Shown here piece by piece: positions 34,365 through 45,290 of a stretch of DNA of 64,000 nucleotides (the stretch's first letter is position 1; each line of letters begins with the position of its first letter). The DNA is from Isoetes taiwanensis (lineage: Eukaryota; Streptophyta; Lycopodiopsida; Isoetales; Isoetaceae), in NCBI GenBank assembly GCA_021234155.1, contig JAJEKV010000141.1:192039-256038 (forward strand). Reading direction: 5' to 3'. The position numbers and the translations under genes were made by a program. The notes beneath the pieces are model-generated. The model saw only the letters and a list, made by a program, of their open reading frames with translations. It searched no databases and had not been told where the DNA came from.

Positions 34365-34965
34365 ACCCTAAAAAGCATTTCCTCTTGCAATCGTCCACAC
34401 ATTCTGAAAAAGGTTTGTTACCTCCCCCACACAGCAATCAAAGCACTTACAGACTTGCCATCATGCCCTACAAAATACATGCATGATGCCATGTATGTTG
34501 AAGTTGCTATGTGATAGAAAATAAAAAGATAATCATTTGGTACTGCTAGAGATAATGTGCCAGATTCACCAAGAAATATGCAATGATGTACTCCATTAGT
34601 ATATTCTCAGATCTGGTATATGCTGCCATCACTGTTGTCACAGTTTTATGGAGTAGAGATATGCAGCAACTTGCTGCTTCATAGCAGATTGCAAGTTTAG
34701 GTGCTACAATGCTTTCAGTCTCTGCTGTTATAGGAAAGTGCAAATGAAATTTCTTGTTTACAAGTTCCATTTAAAGCCCTTTCATCTGATGCGTATCCTG
34801 GATTGACCATTCTATATAAAATATTGCCAGCCATGATTTATCATTTTTACAGAAATCTATGCATGTTGAGACTTCTAAAGCTTAAGGAAAAACTTAAAGG
34901 GATACCTAACAAAGTTGTGCCTCCATGCATTCTTGTTACATTGTCCAAAAATGGCACTATCCAAA

Positions 34966-35013
34966 GAATAGAATAGAATAGAATAGAATAGAATAGAATA
35001 GAATAGAATAGAA
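34966..35013 (-). repeat. (GAATA)n tail of LINE copy B
   Basis: Nine to ten GAATA units lie directly at the LINE 3' terminus (TATCGTCCACGG begins the body). Confidence 0.9.
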
Positions 35014-35253
35014 TTGTTTTTATCGTCCACGGAGACCAATCGGCCTATGGGACCCAATACAAAAAGCGCAGCAGGCACACTACTGCCCGGATTAAAAAAC
35101 CCCCGCCCCGAAGGGTTTTCGAGGGAAAAACCGTGGCAGCAATAAGACTGCTGACATCAATTAAATGGTTGGCCTGGGGGACATATCGAGCCCTCAAGTC
35201 CGGTACTTCACGAATGTATGATCCGGTGGCGCCGCGAAGTCGTGCCCGTATTA

Positions 35254-35700
35254 TCATGTGTGTAGCGGCTCATCGGGTCTAATCAAGCCCGAGCATAAGC
35301 GTGTCGAATCGATCATATCTTTGGGCAGCTCGGAAAGTGTGACACTCATCCTCAACAGCTCCCATCTGGCGCAGCGACAAACCCTATCGGCGTGGCTCCC
35401 CAATCCATCGACTTGTCTCAATCGGGAGGAGATGGTGGGCACTGTGCGAATGGAGGCGATATGCTGCGCTTTTTTCATGGGCGGATGTGAGCGTTGGTAG
35501 CGTTGTGGGCCTCGTTCTAATGTGGGATTTATGTCTTTGCTTGTAATGTCTTTGTTTTTGACTTGCTCTAGAGCCCCTGGAATCCCAAAGCTTGTTGGAG
35601 AAACAAGCATCAAGGTAACATCTCGGTATCACGATCACGCCTCTGTTTCTACACGGATGCACATGTGCTCTGGACATTCCATCTAGTTAGCCCTTTGCAC
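35254..35700 (-). pseudogene. LINE C-terminal region (copy B)
   Basis: Frames on the minus strand carry CRCARWELL, then in a shifted frame DECHTFRAA, and further on IIRARLRGATGSYIREVPDL. The corresponding intact-looking order in copy C (58.06-58.27 kb) is DESHILLSCPAF followed by a Leu-rich helix. This is the Cys/His-containing segment after the RT domain. Confidence 0.6.
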
Positions 35701-36006
35701 TCTTTTTATCCTTCCAACAATTCTTGAGTCGTTGTGGTCCCATTGCCCTTTGCATAAGCTAAGTGCGGTGGCGATCATCATCCATATTTACCACCTTGCG
35801 GAAATAGGCGATGTGTCTATCAAGGGGCAGCTTGAAGTGGCGGAAACCTATCTCCCCGCAACAAAATTTGATATGGGACCGTGGATTTCACTCAAAGTTG
35901 GTGCTAAGAAGGCCTACACTTTTGTTCTAAGTCGCTCCAAGTAGCAAGGGACACCACTTTGGGCCCCGGACTTCAACTCAGGTATAACAAAAGAGCGGGC
36001 TCTACC

Positions 36007-36080
36007 AATACTCACGAGCGGATGTGCACGATGCCCCAATCATAATACTCACGAGCAGATGTGCACGATGCCCCAATCAT
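36007..36080. repeat. 37-bp tandem duplication inside LINE copy B
   Basis: AATACTCACGAGC(G/A)GATG ... CCCCAATCAT occurs twice in direct succession, one base differing. Confidence 0.9.
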
Positions 36081-36149
36081 ATAGTTACGCTCTGTGATTA
36101 TTGTTACGCATTGCATAGAGTGCTTTCGGCCCTTTGCTACCGCATAATC

Positions 36150-37500
36150 TTATGGAAGTGTCGGCATAGTGTAGAAGGAAACTCCACTCCCGGATACTTG
36201 TAGGTGGGTGTCACCTCCACTTGTTGCCCTTGATATAAGTGAATGAAGGGGCCTTGGATGGCTTGAGGATGAGATTAGGACCACCTTGGTCTTGGCGGAT
36301 TGGCGTTCATATGCGTGGCTGGCGGGAATGTATCGAGCATCTAAGTGAGACTGCATATCCTCACGGAGTGTGAGCTAAGAGGTCAACATCGTCTGCATAG
36401 ATGAGTTGTCGGACGACGATGCAAAAAGTTGGGTCCGCCACCCCATTGTCCATGAGCGGTGTTCCAACTGGTCAATGTCTGACACCAAACAATGTTGGGG
36501 AAAAGGACATCCTGGCGGACCCCAATCGCTAGTGAATGGTTGTCTCGTCATCATCGGCTGTACAACTCTCATTACAACTTTGTATACGGCATTTTGCATA
36601 TCCACGGGAACCTCTAGTTGCCGCAATCTTTCCCATAACTTTTTTCGAGGCGCGGTGTCAAAAGCCTTCGCAAAGTCAACAAAGCAACAATACAGGTCCC
36701 GTAGGCGGTTTTACGCTATCCTCAACCAAAGTCCTCAATGTGAAGATATGATCAATGGTTGAATGTAGGGGTGCGAACCACGGTCAGCTGTTGCTCAATA
36801 ATGCCGACTAGCGGTTTGACAAACATCGAGCCCGACCATGATTGTTCGGTGGTGGTTGGACTATGTGGATCTCACTTGCCTTGTAAATGGGGACAACTCG
36901 CTTGTGGTCATTTGGGGGAATCCTTCTTGTAGCGCTCTATTGAACATAGTGGTTGGGACTGGTACCATAGGCTCCCCTGCCCACTTGAGCAACTCTGCTT
37001 GCATACCATCCAGGTCCTTTGCTTTCCCCTTGGCCAAACGCTGCGGACCACGGGTAACATCATCCTCTGTGATTTCTAATGTCGGACCATTACGTGGGGG
37101 GGTATGAGTGCTCGTGTCCCTTGAGGATCATAGAGTTCTTTGCAGGTATTGTTCCCACCTGCTCATTAGTGATGTTCCCGTAATTTGGGCTGGCTTTTCG
37201 AAGAACCTTGCGCCAAAAGATTCTAGGATGGCTTTTCAACATGGAAAACATTTCCCTTTGATGGCGTGCAATGTCTTTGAGATTTCTTTGCCTTCAAGAA
37301 AAGCACGATCGTGTGTGGTGGCATGTGGGCGCATTGCGGGGATCGTGATCTAGCGGGGCCGGCATTTGTATTCCTTACACTTTCGGCATCAAACCACCGA
37401 CTACGGGTGAATGTTGCGTCCCCTGTGATACCTCTCGAGCATGCTATCCCAAAACATCTTTTACGCAATAGTACCAAGGAGCTCAATCGGTGACCCGTTT
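36150..37500 (-). pseudogene. LINE reverse transcriptase (copy B)
   Basis: Minus-strand blocks in order: RSRWFDAE (about 37410), KAKDLDGMQAELLKWAG (about 37000), CFVDFAKAFDTAPRKKLWER (36690-36640), LRQLEVPVDMQNAV, a damaged RQGCPLSP box (PPGCPFPQHCLVSDIDQL, about 36500), a damaged catalytic box (SSSDNSS in place of YADD, about 36420) and AKTKVVLISSSS (about 36270). The order and spacing fit the fingers-palm region of a non-LTR RT. At least three frameshifts and the lost catalytic Asp pair show it is dead. Confidence 0.8.
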
Positions 37501-37859
37501 TCTTTGCTCTGGCGTGGGGGCTGCAAAATTCACGAAAAGGTCATCTATGAGCATATCGGCATAATCCTTTGCACGCTCATAATCCAATTGCAAGCGAGGT
37601 ATACAAGGAGCTCTTGTAGAAGGGTTCTAGCGACTGCCAAACCAGCCTGCTGCGGTAGAGTGGAAGGTGATGCGAGTCTGTCTCCTCATCTCGCATGCGT
37701 GCCTACCGAAAGTGGTTGATCAAATGTACATCCCTTTCGGTGACTAATAGATAATCCACCACACTAGATCCTCCACCACGATTCTCTTGTGCGGGTGCAC
37801 TTACGGGGAGGAAGGCCAGCGTGCCGGGCCATTACACATTATCAAGTCAAAGACACCAC

Positions 37860-38455
37860 ATAGTAGAAACAAGCGCACCTTAAGCGGCGTGACGACTATC
37901 ATCGATGTTAGGTGGCCAAAGCAGCCTCCCGTAGCATTTGTAACATCCCGAGCCAAAGGATCAAGTCTCATGGGCTGCTCTACTCCTGTCCAGGTGCATT
38001 GAAGTCCCCAAGGAGTACCACACTACCCACTGTCTATGTTGTTGTATGTCATCATATAGATCGACATATGGAGCTAGCCTATCCACATCGAGTGGGCATG
38101 GTAAAAGTTGATTTTGCATGTGGAAAGTAGCAAGCGACCAAGAGAGAGGGTTGCCATTACAGTACGCACCCGCACCCACAAGTACCGGTTGTGTGCGTCA
38201 ATCTTGTGCGGGGAAGGCCGAGCGTGTCAAAGACTCCGTAATAACAGGCAACCCCTCCATGTCCCCTCTTGCACGATGCGGCTATTGAAGGCGAGAAATG
38301 TTGATAGCCTAAAAGATCGAGGTAGCTTTGTGTCCTGCGTGCTCCCATGTCTCCATGAGGAAGATGAGATCCATACCTGCAAGCAATGAGTTGAGACTAT
38401 CCCCCTACGCCGCCATGGGAAACCTCGACAATTCCAGGAGACCACAAGGCACATT
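37860..38455 (-). pseudogene. LINE apurinic-type endonuclease (copy B)
   Basis: The minus-strand frame from 38454 starts VVSWNCRGF, the usual N-terminal strand of LINE endonucleases (S/N-W-N-x-R-G). In a shifted frame the following text reads as a DLIFLMETWE-type box, the catalytic Glu region. Further left is VVWYSLGTSMHLD, in the position where the G-D-F-N box is expected. The domain is frameshifted and inactive. Confidence 0.65.
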
Positions 38456-38879
38456 CCCTATTTGTTAGCAGCAGAGGCATGCATGCAGATTGAGTTGTGG
38501 GGAAGAGTGGGAAGCGGTAGTGAGGCATCGAGTCATGTGGGACAGAGGAGAAGCGAGGGGTTGGGGCAGAGTGAGAAAGCGAGGGAGTTGGGGTGGCATA
38601 TGACCCGAGGAGTAGTGGCGGTGGCGGTGAGGGCATGGGGCTGGAGCAGACGGCGGTGGAGGAGCATGATCGAGGAGGTGAGGGTGGGCAGGCTGAATGG
38701 GTGAATGGAGGGAAGTCGCAAAGAACATTCGGGTGAGCGAAAAATGTGCATCTTGCCTCGAACTAGTCATGCAGCTCCTCCTTGACACCCGGATGCCTCG
38801 AACCTTGGTGAGCTCACGCTGCCGGGACTCTTGTTCTTATTTGGGGTGAGGTCTCTCATTCACATACAAGGATGTTCCC

Positions 38880-40169
38880 TTCAATTGCTTTTGCCCCGCA
38901 GTATGGCATCCCGCACTTGCATATCCTCGCTACCGTGAATATGACAATAACGGTTTTGTAGAACGCCGAGCACCATGGCTACCGGCTCGAGCAATGTGTA
39001 TGTGCCGTGCAATGTCATACGATTGATGATCCGCAGATCCGGAGTCGGTGAATGAGATTCTCTCCCTCTTCTTAGAGGCCCCACGGATCACCAAATTATG
39101 ACCTCTCGTTTTGCGTTCACTAAGCTCACGTGGATCAACATTTCTTTGGGGACGGCATGTACCGCTGGCTTGTCCGTGAGTTGAAGGCATTTGTCCGATG
39201 TCCATGAACGGAGGGTCTGTTGGCGTGGAGGAATGGTGAAGTAGGGCGTCGTGGTGCCTGCCTAGACTGACTTCGCATGGGTGCTTGAGCATGGGTGGCA
39301 GCTGAGGTGCCTGAGATTGCCTCCGCCTTCTGATGCCGAGAGCTCAGCTCCTGCTGGAATTGTTTCTGCCGCTCCAACTCGGATACACAATTTTGCAAGG
39401 CCTCGTGTGCATTGGCATGGAGTCCTTTCCCCTGTTGGATTGTAGCTTCTCGTAGCTCGTGTGCCTCTTGCTCTTGAACAAGGGAACGCTGTTCCAACTT
39501 CTATATCCTAGAGGCAATTACATCATCTGTCGATGTGAAGGTGATCTCCATTGTGCTGATCCTGTTTTGAAGGGTCTGCTGTAGCAACTGACTTTTGTTA
39601 GTTGCTATCTGAAATGCCCCCTGAGTGGCAATGACATCTGCAATGTCTGATCGAAGATGGGAGATATCAGTGACCATCTCCTGCTCAATTCTCTCCTTGT
39701 CCTTCATTATAACTTCATCTCTGGTAGACATGGTGTCTATTTGTGCGTGGAGGCCAGTAAGAGTCTATCTATCCTGCTCCCGTTCAAACTGCAACAAGCG
39801 AATACTGTCAAGCAATTGTTGCACTTGGGTCTCAATGCCTGCAAACTGTTGCTTTACTATAGCCAGTTGCTTCTTAAGCACCTGGGGGACGGAGGCTTGT
39901 TGCTCTTCCGCGGTGTGAGAGATCGAGTGGTGTGATCCTCAACCATCGCTGTGTTTGTCTCCACCTCTCATGGCATAAGCGGTGTGCCATCCTTGTGGAA
40001 TCGGCGTCGAGGTGCGCAAAGGTGGGTCATCGATTGTCTTCTGGCCGGGCCGGTGAGCTTGCCGCCGAGCCTTTGCACGAGCCTCCTTCTTCATGGAAGA
40101 GGCTTCTCCCTTGGCCTGACTGCTAGGTCTAGGTCTCTTGCGCGGTGGGCGCCTGTATGCTCCTCCCAA
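38880..40169 (-). pseudogene. LINE ORF1 with coiled coil (copy B)
   Basis: Minus-strand frames 40169-39939, 39731-39501 and 39497-39135 form a basic N-terminus (RRPPRKRPRPSSQAKGEASS) and a long heptad-like helix (ERIEQEMVTDISHLRSDIAD; LEQRSLVQEQEAHELREA; LQNCVSELERQKQFQQEL). Then GHNLVIRGASKKRERI at about 39075 resembles the start of the L1 ORF1 RNA-binding domain, followed in another frame by WCSAFYKTVIVIF-type sequence. This is the trimeric RNA-binding protein layout of L1-like LINEs. Stops at about 39500, 39740 and 39930 interrupt it. Confidence 0.6.
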
Positions 40170-40345
40170 GTGGGCATGTCAGGCAGCTGTGCCTGAGTCT
40201 GGTGCAGGTCTGGTTCTCGAGTTGGGTTGGGGATGTCCTGAGAGTGTCCATGGGTACCTAGACAGATCTTGAATCAAACGGACCAACAAATTAGGGCAAG
40301 TCAAGGGAATATGTGAAGCCCTAATCTAGAATCCAAAAGAGCAAA

Positions 40346-40690
40346 CCGGCCGGAAAATTGCTGTTATCACAGAAATAACTTAGCCAACCAGGGTCATATC
40401 ATACACCATCGGAAAGGTTGCTAAGAGAAATTTCCAACGCAACAAATTTCAGCTGAAACGGACTTCTAGATCTCCTGTTATGAGTGAAAACGTGTGACTA
40501 GCACCACCGCCTCAGGGGTTGAGCGCCTTTGGAGATAGAGGCCGGAAAACTGCTGTTTTGCTATACAAACCCTATTCTAGCATATGCAAATCGCATACCT
40601 TCAGAAAGCTATCTGAGAGAGCTTTGCAACGCACCAAATTTCAGTTGAAACGGAGTTCGGGATCTCCAGTTGTGATCAAAAACATGAGAC
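40346..40690 (+). repeat. Dispersed module, copies 2 and 3 in tandem
   Basis: Copies at 40346-40492 and 40540-40690 share GGCCGGAAAA-TGCTGTT, CATA...ATC, AGAGA-TTTCCAACGCA, AAATTTCAG-TGAAACGGA and GATCTCC-GTT. They also match 27356-27500. They are separated by about 48 bp and diverged. Confidence 0.6.
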
Positions 40691-41732
40691 CGGCATTAGG
40701 AGCACCTAGACAGAGGGGCGCCTGGATGAGCGCCTAGAGAGAAAGCACCTGTAGAAGAAGAAGATAGAAGGTGTAGAGCATACCTCATCTAGATTTGCAA
40801 AGCTCTAGACTCAAAGCGGACCAACTAGAGATAAACTGCTGCAATAGGTGACAGAGATGCATTTAGGATATCCTGGATTCTACTTTAGATATACTCCTAA
40901 AGAAGGCTAAAATTGTACGCAGTAGAAGAAGACAGAAGAAGAATCAGGTCAAATTGCAGGCAGATTGTTACCATGTTATACCTTTGCCTTCAAATGCTTA
41001 CGGCAACAATGAACGTCCATTCAACTCTGAAGCCATCAAATCTGCATTTAGTTAAACAGAAGAAGTAAACATGAAAGAAAGCAAAACATCAGGCAATCTT
41101 GATATACCCAGCGTCAGGGGCAGCCAGGTACCATGGCCGCAGGCGCTATCACCGGACCTCCGCAAAGAGAAAGGAAAAGAAAAAACATGAGCACATGCAA
41201 AAAAAAAAAAGGGGAGGCGTTTACCATAATGGTCGACCTCTATGCTTCTTTCCGGAGAGCAGGAAACGAAATCAATAGCACAAGCTCGATGATGCAATAA
41301 CGCAAGAATAAGTTATGTCCTGACCCTTTCCATCTCCGTGCCCATTTTTGGTCGTTTTTCTAATTTCCCTGGCCTTAGATTTGTAAAAGTAGAGATCTGA
41401 CGGTGCAAAATAACCCACATCTGATTTTGATGACATGGAAATTACACGTGGATAGGCTAGAAATTGAGGAAAGGCTGTAGGCCCGGTAGGGCTGGTGTGC
41501 CAAAAAAACCAACCAACCAAAAAAAAGGGGGAGAAAAGAAAAAGTCTTATGGTGCCTTTGGATCTCCTTGCTTCATTGCAATGTTAAAACTCTGATTCCG
41601 CCTCGTCCATATTACATCCATGTTGCCCTCTGGCAATTTTCTGCACATGAGAATGCAGATATGACTGCTTCCCATGTGTTGCATAATGATCATATTAGGT
41701 AAGTGTTGCCACTAGGTGGCAACATTTTTAAT
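40691..41732. other. Gene-free interval
   Basis: No gene is supported. An A-run lies near 41200. Minus-strand frames at 41052-41520 have no recognisable features. The interval borders the LTR element at 41733. Confidence 0.4.
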
Positions 41733-42871
41733 TGTTTTGGGCATGGTTACACTCAGCAATTGTTTTGGGCAATTTAATGGTTTGTTACTTGGCAGATGGT
41801 AGATTGCAGCACAAGCCCGGTGCATAGGAGCACCTCTTGTTGAATTGATCGGATTCACATGGCCATGGGGGAGTCACTATGGCACAGAATTGCTGAATGC
41901 GCTTTGGGTAACAGAGAAGTCCTAAAGTGTTGGAACACCCCATGCAAGTCACCATGGTGCAGTAATGATTTGCATTTCTAGGGCATAAGTTATTTCAAGA
42001 TTTAAGGTTTTTGTATTAGTCCTTATTGACATTTACATTTGATAGAAAAAAAAAGGGAGAAAGAGACAAAGTTATCGCAGTAAGACTTTTAGGGTTTCAA
42101 ATCCGGTGGAGTTGGTTGAACAGGTGGAGATTCGAAGTGGTTTCAACTGAAATATTATGGCACATCAAGATCAGGAGTGGCTTTTATGGCATCTGGCCGT
42201 ACTCTGGAGGAGGAAGAAATCCGTTGCAGCAGATTCCGGAAGGGCGAGCAGAATAAAGAGGTGGAAAAAAGTGAAGAAGGGGCTCCATTTGGCGGTATTT
42301 TCTTGCTGAAGCATTTGGGCGCCAGAAAAATATTTCTATGTTCTTCCAATGATCTTGAATTATCTGATAATATCTTGTTTCGAACTTGTTTATCTCTATG
42401 AAATAGAGCAAGAACTTGTCTTTTAAGTCTTGCTTTGATCATATTCGGAGAAATCCTTATATCTTGTTGTGTAGCACTTGTTGTAACACTTTTCCTCAGC
42501 AATTGCTATAGCGTTTTCTACTGTAACTTGTCATAAGGTCGTTGCCACAATTTCTTCATCTTTTGTGCTAAGCAATTGGTATATAGTCAATGTATGATGG
42601 GCATTGTTCTATAGAAGTTTCTTGAATCCCAATATGCTTATTCTTGTTCATCTCATCTTTCTTGTGAATCCCAAGTGATCAAAGTAAGATTTTTTTTATT
42701 AGTGAATCCCAAGTAACAACAAAAAAAAGGGGGGGGTGAGATTCGTTGTCCTTCCATTCCCAAATCTCTCAAAAAAGTTTTCATCTTTAGGTGTGATTGG
42801 CCTAACCAATCTGGAGGTCCTAATCGCTTAGGTTCTCTGAAGATTGTTGCACCAAGTCCATATTTAGTGCA
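41733..42871 (+). repeat. 5' LTR
   Basis: Identical in length (1,139 bp) to the 3' LTR, with TG...CA ends. AATTGTTTTGGGCA recurs at its very start. A candidate primer site (TGGAGGTCCTACCGGGATT, complementary to a CCA-ended tRNA tail) begins about 10 bases after the LTR end. Confidence 0.9.
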
Positions 42872-42928
42872 ACATCTTTTTGGAGGTCCTACCGGGATTC
42901 TTTTTGCTTCTTGTTGTTCGGTGCACTA

Positions 42929-45127
42929 ATGCCTCCAAAAAGAAGTACTGTTGAAGAGGGGATTATGGAGCAGGGAAGTAATAGCCAGAGTGATGGACGT
43001 GTTATCTCAGCAGCATCTCCATATCAAATCGAAGTTAACCTGCCAGTGACAATGCCTACATATGATGGAACCACAAATCCACATGAATATCTCGCTCAAT
43101 TTGAGGAGTATTATGCAGAAGGTGGGAAAAGAAAAGGGAGCACAACTACTGTCTTCGGGTTGGCTATGAGAAGTGAAGCCAAAAGATGGTTCCAGTACCA
43201 AGAAAGTTGCAATTTGACAGAGTGGGAAATAATCAAAGATAATTTCATAGAAAGATTTGGCACTGCAGTTTCAAAGGGAGGACTTATACAAGAATTGCGC
43301 ACACTGGTTATAAAAAAAGGTGAAAGTGTTCCTGCTTTTGTTGAAAGGTTTAATACTTATCTGTTGAAGTGTAAGGATAAGAAGATTGACACGCCAACCA
43401 TCCATCTGGTAGAATTCTTCATATGTGGATTGAAGCCACATTACAAGCTATACAGGAAAATGGGCAAGCTACATGATATGGGCTCATTGGATTCTATACA
43501 TAAAGCCCTAGCTAAAGCAGTAGAAATTTCAAAGCAGTTGCTCACTGCAGCTGATGATGTCCTCCCCCCATACATGCATGATCATTACCTCCCTGATTGG
43601 GAACAGGATCCAGAAGCGTGCTATACCATTGCCAAAGAAAGGAAACCTTCCTTGAAAGAAGAAGTAGCAGCTGAAGTTGCTAAGACAACTAGCAAACTAG
43701 AGTCCACAATGCAAACTCTGATGGAGTTCTCGAAACAAATGGCTGAAACATTGAAGGTACAATCCAGCACACCTACATATGGCAGACCAGCATACTCAGG
43801 CCCACCTTGCACTTATTGCCTAAAACCCAATCATCCAGAGAGTAGGTGCTGGGCAAGACCATGCCCTAAATGCAACAAAAGGGGACATTTTGGGCAAGAA
43901 TGCCATGTGTGTGACTTCTGCAAAGAAGTAGGACATAAGGAGGACAGGTGTCTTGTGAAAGAGTACATGCAGAAAACAGGCAAGGGAAATACAGCAATTG
44001 CTTCAGATGCTCCTAGTCATGCTTTTTTTGTGGAAGCCACTGATGAAGAACAGGCAGAAAATGAAGAAATACTAGCTGTCCAAACACGTGGTCAAATGGA
44101 CACAACACGCAGGTCTGCTTCTCCCAAGACGGTAACCTTCTTTGATCCTGCCTCTCACACGACCTCCAAAACTCCTGTTATAGCATCTGCGCCTATTCTT
44201 AAAGAGGTAACCTCTCCTGTGCCTGCATGTAAGCATCCTGCTAACGAGTTGGAAGTCTTGCTGAAAAATTCGAAGGTGAGTATCGATTTGTGTACTTTGC
44301 TGAAGATAGCCCCATCATATAAGCAGTTGTTGTTGTCAAATACAATGGAGCAGAGCAGTGACACCAGCAACCATTTGGTAGCACAAGGAGCGGCAGATCC
44401 AGGTATCTTCTCTTGTGAAGCCGTCGTGAACAATGTAGCTTTACCAAAGGTGTTTTTAGATGGGGGATCAGGTCAAAACATCATGCCTTACCATGTAATG
44501 ATTCAGTTAAAGTTGCAAATAACATCACCAGTATCAATTCCGCTGAAATCTTTCGACAATCAGAAAGTACGGCCGTTGGGTTTAGTGCAAGGGGTTGAAG
44601 TTGCAATCAAAGGCATTCGAGTGGAGACGGATTTCGTGGTGATTTCATTTGGAGATAATCATCAAGACACCACCACTTATGGGTTAATTCTGGGGAGGAG
44701 ATGGATGAAGGTAGTGGATGCTAGACCAATATGGTCTCAAGGAATTTGCACAATCACAGATGGGCAGCAGACAGTCACTATCTATAACAACCAAGGTAAG
44801 ATTGACGCCCTTGACGAGTTCTCTATGTTAATTGAATGGGAAGACATGCTCCAACCCGTGGGTGTAGGCCATTTTTTATTGCGGTACCGCCAACATGTAC
44901 CCGGCGATGAGAGCACATGTTTTACGGTGCCATACATCGCCAAAGCCACGTTGTGGTTTGACGGAGGCATTTCAAAACAAGCTGAAATAGCATCTGCGGG
45001 GATTATTATAAGGGATGAAAACCATGCATTGATGAAAAAGGCGGGGAAAAACCATTCCTTTTTATCACCTCGAATGCGTGAGAATATGAAGCTTTATTCT
45101 TCGGGCTTGGATGAAGCTTCGCATTGA
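42929..45127 (+). CDS. Gag-protease-RNase H-like polyprotein segment
   Basis: The open frame (732 codons from the first ATG, MPPKRSTVEEG) holds several domains in order. Gag capsid-like region: PTYDGTTNPHEYLAQFEEYY, AKRWFQYQE, FIERFGTAVSKGGLIQELRT, FVERFNTYLLKCKDKKID. Three CCHC knuckles in a row (CTYCLKPNHPESRC, CPKCNKRGHFGQEC, CDFCKEVGHKEDRC; 43807-43962). Aspartic protease with VFLDGGSGQN (Asp codon 44459-44461) and GLILGRRWM. Then the start of an RNase H-like domain, LWFDGGISKQAEIASAGIII at 44950. The frame ends after a frameshift inside that domain at about 45080. The protein assembles particles and processes the polyprotein in active relatives. Long and uninterrupted, it is the best preserved part of the element. 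Confidence 0.88.
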   Translation: MPPKRSTVEEGIMEQGSNSQSDGRVISAASPYQIEVNLPVTMPTYDGTTNPHEYLAQFEEYYAEGGKRKGSTTTVFGLAMRSEAKRWFQYQESCNLTEWEIIKDNFIERFGTAVSKGGLIQELRTLVIKKGESVPAFVERFNTYLLKCKDKKIDTPTIHLVEFFICGLKPHYKLYRKMGKLHDMGSLDSIHKALAKAVEISKQLLTAADDVLPPYMHDHYLPDWEQDPEACYTIAKERKPSLKEEVAAEVAKTTSKLESTMQTLMEFSKQMAETLKVQSSTPTYGRPAYSGPPCTYCLKPNHPESRCWARPCPKCNKRGHFGQECHVCDFCKEVGHKEDRCLVKEYMQKTGKGNTAIASDAPSHAFFVEATDEEQAENEEILAVQTRGQMDTTRRSASPKTVTFFDPASHTTSKTPVIASAPILKEVTSPVPACKHPANELEVLLKNSKVSIDLCTLLKIAPSYKQLLLSNTMEQSSDTSNHLVAQGAADPGIFSCEAVVNNVALPKVFLDGGSGQNIMPYHVMIQLKLQITSPVSIPLKSFDNQKVRPLGLVQGVEVAIKGIRVETDFVVISFGDNHQDTTTYGLILGRRWMKVVDARPIWSQGICTITDGQQTVTIYNNQGKIDALDEFSMLIEWEDMLQPVGVGHFLLRYRQHVPGDESTCFTVPYIAKATLWFDGGISKQAEIASAGIIIRDENHALMKKAGKNHSFLSPRMRENMKLYSSGLDEASH

Positions 45128-45290
45128 ATATCACGCACCTTACCATTTATGGAGACTCCATGCCGATATGCAAACAAGTCAGGAGAATATTTCAAATAAG
45201 CGAAGGCATGGACAACATAAAGTTCTCAATAAGTTCTGAGGATTTCAAATCTTTGGAGCATACAACATATTTCGTGGAGTTGAATTGAAG
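44944..45290 (+). pseudogene. RNase H-like domain placed before RT
   Basis: WFDGG (catalytic-type Asp at 44960) and SAGIIIRDENHALMKKAG are in the gag-pr frame. After a frameshift come EYEALFFGL and LNITHLTIYGDS (45130-45159), with the typical G-D-S Asp. FKSLEHTTYFVELN lies at the end. This is the N-x-E-Y-E-A-L ... GDS pattern of the extra RNase H of plant Tat-group elements. There it usually follows the standard RNase H, whereas here it precedes RT. Confidence 0.7.

Larger units (their letters stand above)
34966..40200 (-). mobile_element. Near full-length decayed LINE, copy B
   Basis: Read on the minus strand: ORF1 (coiled coil and RNA-binding-like part), Pro-rich spacer, apurinic-type endonuclease, RT, Cys-containing C-terminus, conserved 3' end with the family hairpins, then a (TATTC)n tail (GAATA on the plus strand, 34966-35013). 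The 3' end from 35015 to 35140 matches copy A (10640-10775). It is about 5.2 kb long, broken by many stops and frameshifts. The 5' limit is set by the first ORF1 frame and could lie slightly further out. Confidence 0.8.

Noticed and set aside
38465-38788. Pro/His/Ser-rich minus-strand frame
   Set aside because: It lies in the spacer between LINE ORF1 and endonuclease. Overlapping frames on both strands have similar length because of composition.
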